DNA of 64,000 bases, taken from NCBI GenBank assembly GCA_947170725.1, contig CAMVUM010000013.1, positions 1 through 64,000 of the forward strand, written 5' to 3'. The stretch comes from an uncultured Prevotella sp. Its GTDB lineage: Bacteria > Bacteroidota > Bacteroidia > Bacteroidales > Bacteroidaceae. Position numbers and translations under genes: made by a program. Each line of letters begins with the position of its first letter. The stretch's first letter is position 1. Of this stretch, positions 54,420 through 61,594 are shown piece after piece. The notes under the pieces were generated by a model. The model saw nothing but the letters and a program-made list of their open reading frames with translations. It had not been told where the DNA came from and did no database searches.

Positions 54420-54542
54420 ACAATTTTTCATGGCATAACCGCAATACCGGCACGTTTTTTATGCAGTATGATGTAAATGCAAAGACGCAAAAGCGCAAAG
54501 CGTTACCTTAAACAGGGCTTCATAAAAACATTGCAACATGAT

Positions 54543-54603
54543 TTTGAACACAGAGACACGGAGACACAGAGGACTATTAGAACTCCGTGTCTCTGTGTTC
54601 AAA
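54543..54603. repeat. Inverted repeat with 21-bp arms in simple-sequence DNA
   Basis: 54543-54563 (TTTGAACACAGAGACACGGAG without its last base, 21 in all) pairs exactly with 54583-54603 around a 19-base loop. A CAAAGACGCAAAAGCGCAAAG run lies just before it at 54479-54499. It sits in a divergent intergenic region, so it does not terminate either flanking gene. Confidence 0.6.
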
Positions 54604-54658
54604 GCATAAACTAATTTTTGCAGACTACCTATTGAAATAGATCAAATAAGAGACTTTA

Positions 54659-54666
54659 TATCTTTG
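54659..54666 (+). promoter_or_regulatory. Promoter-like box with no gene downstream
   Basis: TATCTTTG followed by C fits the -7 consensus fully. No open frame follows for about 900 bases until GH27 at 55567, which has its own nearer box. It may drive a small RNA or be a chance match. Confidence 0.35.
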
Positions 54667-54889
54667 CGCCATACCCTCGGCACTGTTTTATTTTTTCTGA
54701 ATTTAAGACCATTTTTTAGGGGTACTTTTGAAAAAATTTCCGGCGTGCCTCCAAATATCGCAAGCATTGACGTATCAAAAATCAGGGGACGCCGTGATGG
54801 AATATTTACATTTTCCATAACCAGCTGACCCTCAGCGCCTTCAAAACCACCACCGGACAGTCATCTTCCTACGGCGGCCGGACAGTCAT

Positions 54890-55000
54890 GCCGTAAGGGC
54901 CTCCCGGCTCTGCAACGGGGCCCTTACGGCAATGCGACGGGGCCGCCGTTGCAACACAAGAGCAGCCCCGTCGCGACCCAAGGAGGCCCTTACGGCATCT
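54890..55000. repeat. Core-only relative of the dispersed palindromic element (copy C)
   Basis: It shares with copy A the run CCTCCCGGCTCTGCAACGGG (copy A has CTTCCC) and the flanking GCCGTAAGG/CCTTACGGC palindromes, plus GCCCCGTCGC-type arms. The AT-rich flanks of copies A and B are missing. Around it, 54667-54889 holds no gene. Confidence 0.5.
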
Positions 55001-55063
55001 GAAAAGCCCCGGATTTTCGCTAAAACGGAAGTTTCTTCATACAGCATTTTGTAAGGAACTATT

Positions 55064-55106
55064 CAATTCCGGACCATAACGCATATCAATTCCGGACCAT
55101 AACGCA
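55064..55106. repeat. Two 20-bp direct repeats, 23-base period
   Basis: CAATTCCGGACCATAACGCA occurs exactly at 55064-55083 and 55087-55106, separated by TAT. The two-turn spacing is that of tandem protein-binding sites on one DNA face. It lies upstream of GH27 and divergent from the HTCS gene. Confidence 0.6.
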
Positions 55107-55226
55107 CATAGCACGGATGCCATTCTAAACTGTAGAGAAAAGCCGCGACAGTGGAATTTAACCGCCGTGAAATCCGGAGGAGCGAACGTTTTTCCACATC
55201 TTTCTTTTCAGAAGACAGGTTGCACT

Positions 55227-55329
55227 CTACACGTGTTGACGAACTTGAGAATAGAACGTACTCCACGGAAAGGGGCATGCCATTTTTGAAAAACAGACTA
55301 CACGTGTTGACGAGTTTGAGAATAGAACG
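55227..55329. repeat. Two 32-bp direct repeats, 71-base period
   Basis: 55227-55258 and 55298-55329 share CTACACGTGTTGACGA, two or three differing bases, then TTGAGAATAGAACG. A weaker third unit may lie just before (GAGCGAACGTTTTTCCAC). The period is not a multiple of three, so it is not a protein repeat. The remaining sequence to the GH27 promoter at 55454 shows no convincing gene. Confidence 0.55.
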
Positions 55330-55453
55330 CACCGCCGGAAGAAATGCTTATCCTGTATTGTCAGCGGACAACAAGAGCACCGAAAAATACGAAATCGTAC
55401 ATAATTACCGATTTTGGTACGAAAATACATATTCAAAAAACCTTATTTCTCCG

Positions 55454-55461
55454 TACTTTTG
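55454..55461 (+). promoter_or_regulatory. -7 box for the GH27-GH78 genes
   Basis: TACTTTTG followed by C, with a leader of about 100 bases before the ATG at 55567. Confidence 0.6.
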
Positions 55462-55566
55462 CACTATAGAACAGGCTCGCCCGAAACTTGCGGGATTTGT
55501 TTAAGGCCATGCGGCGGACATACAATCCCCACTTTATAAGAACAATAACCTAAAAACAATAACGAC

Positions 55567-57147
55567 ATGAGGAAAATCCTTTTGCTGTCAACATTTGTGG
55601 CCTGCATGATCATGCGCGCCGCAGCCGACGGCTCCACGCCACTGATGGGATGGAGCTCTTGGAACACATATCGGGTCAACATCAGCGACTCGCTCATCAT
55701 GCGTCAGGCCGACGCGCTCGTCTCCACAGGACTCTCACGTGCAGGCTACCGACAGGTGAACGTCGACGACGGATTCTTCGGGTGGCGCGACTCCACCGGC
55801 CTGATGCACCCCCATCCGCAACGCTTCCCGCGAGGCATGCGCTGCGTCTCCGACCATATACACTCGCTCGGACTCAAGGCCGGAATCTACTCGGACGCCG
55901 GAGCCAACACCTGCGGCTCGCGCTATGACAACGACGAGAACGGTTTCGGGGCAGGACTCTACGGTCACGAGGAGCAGGACGCACACCTCTATTTCGGCGA
56001 ATGGGACTTCGACTTCATCAAGATCGACTACTGCGGAGCCGGACATGAACTCAATCTTGACGAACAACGGCGATATACGGAAATCCGCGACGCCTTCGTA
56101 CGTGCCGGACATGGGGACGTGAGAATGAACATCTGTCGCTGGACCTTCCCTGGTACATGGGCAAAAGAGCTGGCCGGCTCGTGGCGCATCAGCCAGGACA
56201 TACGCCCGCGGTGGGCATCGGTGAAAGACATCATCGGCAAGAACATGTATCTGTCGGCCTATTGCAGCCCCGGACACTACAACGACATGGACATGCTTGA
56301 GATAGGTCGCGGACTGACGGTCAACGAAGAGGAGGTTCACTTCGGTATGTGGTGCATCATGAGTTCGCCGCTGCTCATCGGCTGCGATCTCACCAAAATC
56401 CCTGAGCCGTCGCTCCGTCTGCTCTCCAATCCGGAACTGATTGCCCTCAACCAGGATACGCTCGGACTTCAGGCCCGCGTCGTAGCGCGTTGCGGCGAGG
56501 GATATGTGCTGGCCAAAGACATCGAACGGCGCCATGGGAAAGTACAGGCCGTGGCTCTATACAATCCGTCGGACTCAGCGTGCCATTTCAATGTCGCGCT
56601 GTCCGAGCTTGGTCTCGGAGGCAAAGTCAGGCTACGCGACCTCGTGAACCGCAAAGACATGAAAAACGTACGCGACAGCATCGTATCGACATTACCGGGA
56701 CGCAGTGTCCTCATCATGCGTGCCGAGACCGAACGCCGCATAGAGACATCACGATATGAGGCAGAATGGGCCTATCTTCCATGTTTCGACGCCCTCGGAA
56801 AACGCAAATATCAAGTTCTCTACGCCCGCAACGAAGCTGCCTCCGGCGGTATGGTGGTGTCATATCTCGGCGGCCGGCCGGAGAACACAGCCCGCTGGAC
56901 CGACGTTTGGAGCGACCTCGGAGGCCGCTATCTCCTCACTGTGGGATATGTCCCTGCCGCACATCGTGCACTTGAGATTTCCGTTAACGGTGGCAGACCG
57001 ACACGTATTGACCGGCTTTCCGACACGGACAGCATGGCCGAAGTAACAGTTCCCATCACACTTCATCCGGGATATAATACAATCGAGATGGGCAATCCAT
57101 ACGGTTGGGCACCGGACATAGACGGCTTCAAACTGTCCAAACTATAA
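55567..57147 (+). CDS. GH27 family glycoside hydrolase (alpha-galactosidase-like)
   Basis: 526 residues. Signal peptide (about 1-20). The GH27 barrel (about 25-290) opens TPLMGWSSWNTYRVNIS and shows the nucleophile Asp in DFDFIKIDYCGAG (near 154) and the acid/base Asp in CSPGHYNDMDMLEIG (near 237). A beta domain follows (VALYNPSDSACHFNVAL), then a C-terminal carbohydrate-binding-like sandwich (about 395-526, YEAEWAYLPCF, NGGRPTRIDRL, HPGYNTIEMGNPYGW). The usual D-D-C-W substrate loop reads VDDGFFGW, so alpha-galactose may not be the sugar; beta-L-arabinopyranose or another pectin side-chain sugar is possible. It is 50 bases before the GH78 gene. Periplasmic or surface. Confidence 0.9.
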   Translation: MRKILLLSTFVACMIMRAAADGSTPLMGWSSWNTYRVNISDSLIMRQADALVSTGLSRAGYRQVNVDDGFFGWRDSTGLMHPHPQRFPRGMRCVSDHIHSLGLKAGIYSDAGANTCGSRYDNDENGFGAGLYGHEEQDAHLYFGEWDFDFIKIDYCGAGHELNLDEQRRYTEIRDAFVRAGHGDVRMNICRWTFPGTWAKELAGSWRISQDIRPRWASVKDIIGKNMYLSAYCSPGHYNDMDMLEIGRGLTVNEEEVHFGMWCIMSSPLLIGCDLTKIPEPSLRLLSNPELIALNQDTLGLQARVVARCGEGYVLAKDIERRHGKVQAVALYNPSDSACHFNVALSELGLGGKVRLRDLVNRKDMKNVRDSIVSTLPGRSVLIMRAETERRIETSRYEAEWAYLPCFDALGKRKYQVLYARNEAASGGMVVSYLGGRPENTARWTDVWSDLGGRYLLTVGYVPAAHRALEISVNGGRPTRIDRLSDTDSMAEVTVPITLHPGYNTIEMGNPYGWAPDIDGFKLSKL

Positions 57148-57197
57148 CCGATGAATTGTTGCCCATATAATAAAAGAAAAGACAACTCAAACAATAT

Positions 57198-59879
57198 ATG
57201 AGAACAATAGTTTTATTGCTTGCCACGATAGTACTGACCGGCACTACTGCGCAAGCCAAGATCTCACTGCCCCGCCTCACCGTCGAAGGACAGACACATC
57301 CAGTCGGCATAGATGTTGAGACACCACGCTTCGGATGGCAGATATGGTCAGACCGCAACAATGTTGTCCAACGCTCCTACCGCATACTTGTTGCCTCTTC
57401 CATGGAAAATATAGAGCGCAGCATAGGTGATGTATGGGACAGCGGCACTGTCATATCCGACTCATCACAATGGGTTGCCTTCAAAGGCCATTCACTGCGG
57501 CCCAACACCGAATACTTCTGGAAAGTGAGGGTGGCCACCAACCGCGGAACAACAGAATGGAGCCACGTGTCCAGCTGGAGCACCGGGCTGATGTGTCCCG
57601 GCCAATGGCAAGGCCACTGGATAGGTCTCGACTCACTACTGCCCGACGAGAGCGACAGCCGTCACAGCCGGATAGCCTCGCGATACCTCAGACGAGAATT
57701 CGAGACAGCTGGCTGTAGCGTACGCCGCGCCACAATACACATCTGCGGTCTCGGTCTATATACATTATATATAAACGGACACCGCGTAGGCAATGGCGAC
57801 GTACTGACACCGGCACCTACTGATTATACCAAGTCCGTCATATACAACACATACGACGTGACGACACTCATCAGCCGGTGCAATGCCGTGGGTGTAGCAC
57901 TGGCCGGCGGCCATTATTTCGCCCAGACGCAGAATTATCAGACAAACGTGCGCGTCACTTACGGATATCCCAAGCTCATGGCAACACTGTTTGTCGAATA
58001 TACCGACGGCCACACAGACACTCTGTCGGCAGACAGCACATGGCGCATCAGTGCCGAAGGGCCCGTGCGCTATGCCAACGAATACGACGGAGAACTCTAT
58101 GATGCACGCAGACAACTTGCAGGATGGACGGAATGGGGGTATGACGACAGCAAGTGGTTGAAGGCCCGCTACGTGGGTGCGCCAGGCGGACGGCTACGCG
58201 GAAATATAACACCGCCAATGGAGGTCTATGAGAAAAACCGCCCCGTGGCTTTACGGCGATACGGCCGGCGGTATATCGCTGACTTCGGGACCAACGGTGC
58301 CGGCCGCATACGCATGATGATGCGAGGCCGGGCAGGCGACACCATTGTCATACGCCATGCCGAACGATTGGGCAGCGGCGACAGTACACTATACATCGAC
58401 AATCTGCGCAGCGCCGAAGCAACGGCGCGATATGTCTCCGACGGGCAACAGCGAGAGTGGGCACCGGAGTTCACATACTACGGATTCCGTTATGTCGAGA
58501 TAACGGGTACAGGGCCATTGACCGAGGACGACATTGTGCGCGAGCTGATAGCCGACCGCATGGACGACACCAACACAGACTTCCATGCCGGGACCACCGA
58601 CGGCAGCACCATTCTCAACGACATCATATCATGTGCGCGCCGCGGCATCAGGAGCAACTATAAGGGCATGCCCGTCGACTGCCCGCAGCGTGACGAGCGC
58701 ATGCCTTGGCTGGGCGACCGCACTACGGGATGCTTCGGTGAGAGCTACACAGCCGACTGTCATAGTCTTTATACAAAATGGGTGGCCGACATATGCCAGT
58801 CGCAACGCAACGACGGATGCATCAGCGATGTGGCTCCGGCCTACTGGCGACTGTACAACGGCAATGTGACATGGCCCGCGGCACTGCCTTTCGCCTGCGA
58901 CATGCTATACCGCCAATACGGAGACCTGCGCCCCATGCAGGAGAGCTACGAACCGATAAAGCGCTTCATGGAATATGTCGAAAATAAGCACCAGCGAGAT
59001 GGTTTGATACAGTACGACCGCTATGGCGACTGGTGTGTGCCGCCGGAATCGCCAACGCTTGTCCACAGTAAAGACCCTGCAAGACAAACCGACGGCCGGC
59101 TGATTGCATCGGCATATTATCTGTATCTGTGCCGTATGATGGAAGGCTACGCATCGTTGCTGGGCCATACGACCGATGCAAAATATTTCCGCCACAAGGC
59201 CGATGCCATGACCGTGGCTGTCAACGACACTTTCTTAGTCAACGGACGCTATGCCAACGGCACCGTCACGGCCAATCTATTGCCGCTAGCTATGGGAATC
59301 GTTCCGCAGAACCACGCCGCGGCACTGTCCGACAACATTGTCAGCACAATCACCAAACAGCACAACGGACACATCGGCGCCGGAGTAATCGGCATACAGT
59401 GGCTCATGCGATGGTTGTCCGACTCCGGTCATGGTGACATGGCTTATACCATGGCTACATACGATACATATCCCGGATGGGGATATATGGTACGGCAAGG
59501 CGCCACAACCATTTGGGAACTATGGAACGGTGACACGGCCAATCCGTCTATGAACAGCGGCAATCATGTGATGCTGCTCGGCGACCTTCTCCCCTGGTGC
59601 TATGAACGGCTGGGCGGAATACGTCCGGATATCAGCCGGCCCGGCTTCCGTCATATCATTCTTAAACCCGACTTTTCTGTCAAAGAGCTGGAAAGCATCA
59701 CAGTTGCCCATCCGTCACCATACGGTATCATACGAAGCAACTGGAAAAGAGATGACGGGAAGATTGTCTGGAATGTCAGCATTCCTGCCAATACCACGGC
59801 TGAAGTACATCTGCCGAACGGTAGGGTTAAGCATATCGGCTCGGGAGTGTATCGGTTTAAATGCCGTAATGGCTTGTAA
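57198..59879 (+). CDS. GH78 alpha-L-rhamnosidase
   Basis: 893 residues. Signal peptide (about 1-22), an N-terminal fibronectin-like domain (about 25-130, RLTVEGQTHPVGIDVETPRFGWQI, key P-R-F-x-W), the Bac_rhamnosid_N lectin-like domain (about 160-300, YTLYINGHRVGNGDVLTPAPTDY), then the (alpha/alpha)6 catalytic barrel (about 450-790). The catalytic region carries MPVDCPQRDERMPWLGD and later YGDWCVPPES and WELWNGDT, with the general-acid Glu in R-D-E-R. A C-terminal beta domain closes it. It removes terminal rhamnose from RG-I fragments. Second gene after GH27. Confidence 0.94.
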   Translation: MRTIVLLLATIVLTGTTAQAKISLPRLTVEGQTHPVGIDVETPRFGWQIWSDRNNVVQRSYRILVASSMENIERSIGDVWDSGTVISDSSQWVAFKGHSLRPNTEYFWKVRVATNRGTTEWSHVSSWSTGLMCPGQWQGHWIGLDSLLPDESDSRHSRIASRYLRREFETAGCSVRRATIHICGLGLYTLYINGHRVGNGDVLTPAPTDYTKSVIYNTYDVTTLISRCNAVGVALAGGHYFAQTQNYQTNVRVTYGYPKLMATLFVEYTDGHTDTLSADSTWRISAEGPVRYANEYDGELYDARRQLAGWTEWGYDDSKWLKARYVGAPGGRLRGNITPPMEVYEKNRPVALRRYGRRYIADFGTNGAGRIRMMMRGRAGDTIVIRHAERLGSGDSTLYIDNLRSAEATARYVSDGQQREWAPEFTYYGFRYVEITGTGPLTEDDIVRELIADRMDDTNTDFHAGTTDGSTILNDIISCARRGIRSNYKGMPVDCPQRDERMPWLGDRTTGCFGESYTADCHSLYTKWVADICQSQRNDGCISDVAPAYWRLYNGNVTWPAALPFACDMLYRQYGDLRPMQESYEPIKRFMEYVENKHQRDGLIQYDRYGDWCVPPESPTLVHSKDPARQTDGRLIASAYYLYLCRMMEGYASLLGHTTDAKYFRHKADAMTVAVNDTFLVNGRYANGTVTANLLPLAMGIVPQNHAAALSDNIVSTITKQHNGHIGAGVIGIQWLMRWLSDSGHGDMAYTMATYDTYPGWGYMVRQGATTIWELWNGDTANPSMNSGNHVMLLGDLLPWCYERLGGIRPDISRPGFRHIILKPDFSVKELESITVAHPSPYGIIRSNWKRDDGKIVWNVSIPANTTAEVHLPNGRVKHIGSGVYRFKCRNGL

Positions 59880-59906
59880 CAAATATTTAAATATTAAAAA
59901 GGTATA

Positions 59907-59938
59907 TTTGTTTTTGTGCTGAAAATTTCGCATCTTTG
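59907..59938 (+). promoter_or_regulatory. Promoter for the GH28 gene
   Basis: TTTG (59907-59910) and CATCTTTG (59931-59938) are 20 bases apart, the -33/-7 spacing of Bacteroidetes promoters; the -7 box has C for the first T. A TATATTTG at 59903-59910 is an alternative box. Confidence 0.5.
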
Positions 59939-59977
59939 TATATCATAAAAGCAAACAATAAAAAAAACAATAACGAA

Positions 59978-61423
59978 ATGAAGAAAATCCTTTTACTGCT
60001 AACATTCATGATGAGCCTCGGCGCGCAAGCCTCGGCCGATTATGACGTGAGAAACTTCGGTGCCGCGGGTGACGGAAAGACACTCGACCACGGGGCCATC
60101 AACCGTGCCATCGACTCATGTGTGGCTAATGGCGGCGGCCGCGTGGTGCTGCCGGCCGGCACGTATCTGTGCGGAAGCATACGCATGAAGAGCAATGTGG
60201 AGCTTCACATTGCGGCCGGTGCCACCATCCTGGCCGCACCGGCATCCATGAAAGCATACGACGAATCCGAGCCGTGGGAGGGTCCGGCCTATCAGGACGG
60301 CGGCCACACGTATTTCCACAACAGCCTCATCTGGGCCGTGGGACAGCAGAACGTCTCCATCACAGGACGTGGAATGATTGACGGAAAGGGACTGACGAAA
60401 AAGGACACGGAGAAAGCAGGAAACCTGCTGGGAGGAAGTATCGGAACGGGCGACAAGGCTATAGCACTGAAGGAATGCCGCAACGTGCTCATCCGCGACA
60501 TAACCATATTCCGCGGCGGACATTTCGCCATCATCATGACCGGCTGCGACCTCGGCACGGTGGACAACGTTACAATCGACACCAACCGCGACGGATTCGA
60601 CATCGACTGCTGCAAATATCTGACTGTGAGCAACTGCAAGATAAACACGCCGAGCGACGACGCTCTGGTGCTAAAGAGTTCGTATGCGCTGAAACGTCCT
60701 GTGCTGTGTGAGCACATCGCCGTGACCAACTGTGTCATCACAGGCTACAAAATGGGGACGCTACTTGACGGAACTTACGTGCCGGAGAAGGTGAACTGGG
60801 TGTGCGGCCGCTTCAAACTGGGAACAGAGTCGAACGGCGGCTACCGCAATATCGCGCTGAGCAACTGCACGTTCATGTACAGCAGCGGACTGGCATTCGA
60901 GGAAGTGGACCAGGGACTGATGGAAAACATCGTTGTCAGCAACATCACCATGAGCCACGTCCACCACTACCCTATCTACATCACCACCGGCTGCCGCAAC
61001 CGCGGTCCGAAAGAACGAACAACAGTATCTACGGGTGCCGACATACAGATAAGCAACGTTATTGCCGACGATGTTGACTCGCTGGCCGGCATCATCATCA
61101 CCGGAATGCCGGACCATCCGCTTCGCAACATCGCCCTCAGCAACATCCGCATTAAATACCGCGGCGGCGGCACGGCTGACCTCGCCAAACGCGAATACCG
61201 CGAACAAGGCACGAACTATCCCGAACCACGCTTCGCTGGACCGACTCCCGCCTACGGTCTCTACGCCCGCCACGTTGACGGCCTCGACCTCAACCACATC
61301 ACGTTCGCAACCGAACGCCCCGACCTTCGCCCCGCAGTAATGTTGGATGATGTCCGCAACGAGACTATCATCAACCTGAAAGCGCGTGAGATAAAGGGCG
61401 TGAAAAAGGTGGTTAAGAAATAA
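59978..61423 (+). CDS. GH28 family polygalacturonase/rhamnogalacturonase
   Basis: 481 residues from ATG at 59978 (MKKILLLLTFMMSLGAQASA, signal peptide); an in-frame ATG at 59936 overlaps the promoter. Right-handed beta helix: it opens DYDVRNFGAAGDGKTLDHGAIN with the N-terminal G-x-D-G-K. GH28 catalytic Asp residues are in TIDTNRDGFDIDCCKYL and NTPSDDALVLKSS, both landmark positions, and GGYRNIALSNC and GMPDHPLRNIALSNI are later coils. It cuts galacturonan or RG-I backbones at the periplasm or surface. It has its own promoter, convergent with PL11. Confidence 0.92.
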   Translation: MKKILLLLTFMMSLGAQASADYDVRNFGAAGDGKTLDHGAINRAIDSCVANGGGRVVLPAGTYLCGSIRMKSNVELHIAAGATILAAPASMKAYDESEPWEGPAYQDGGHTYFHNSLIWAVGQQNVSITGRGMIDGKGLTKKDTEKAGNLLGGSIGTGDKAIALKECRNVLIRDITIFRGGHFAIIMTGCDLGTVDNVTIDTNRDGFDIDCCKYLTVSNCKINTPSDDALVLKSSYALKRPVLCEHIAVTNCVITGYKMGTLLDGTYVPEKVNWVCGRFKLGTESNGGYRNIALSNCTFMYSSGLAFEEVDQGLMENIVVSNITMSHVHHYPIYITTGCRNRGPKERTTVSTGADIQISNVIADDVDSLAGIIITGMPDHPLRNIALSNIRIKYRGGGTADLAKREYREQGTNYPEPRFAGPTPAYGLYARHVDGLDLNHITFATERPDLRPAVMLDDVRNETIINLKAREIKGVKKVVKK

Positions 61424-61447
61424 AAAGGAATTGAAGACTGTAATACC

Positions 61448-61558
61448 AATAAAGCAAAAGTAGGGACACTTTCTTGTTTCTGTCCGCCCGCCATATTTTA
61501 TTAATCGACGATTGTTTGGCAGACAAATACAAGAAAGTGTCCCTACTTTTGCTTTATT
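61448..61558. repeat. 111-bp element with 30-bp perfect terminal inverted repeats
   Basis: 61448-61477 (AATAAAGCAAAAGTAGGGAC and ten more) is the exact reverse complement of 61529-61558. The 51-base loop can pair further (CTGTCCGCC with GGCAGAC). It sits between convergent GH28 and PL11, so it can terminate both, but its size and loop also fit a miniature inverted-repeat element. No target-site duplication was seen. Confidence 0.65.
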
Positions 61559-61594
61559 GACAAACCCAGACTTAAAGTTTAATCCGGTCCGGCA

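Noticed and set aside
55227..55329. Mini CRISPR array (32-bp repeats, 39-base spacer)
   Set aside because: Only two units, differences inside the repeat, no cas genes and no palindromic repeat structure.
55151..55504. 117-codon plus-strand frame upstream of GH27
   Set aside because: It runs through two 32-bp DNA repeats whose 71-base period shifts the frame, has no ribosome binding site and reads as non-coding sequence.
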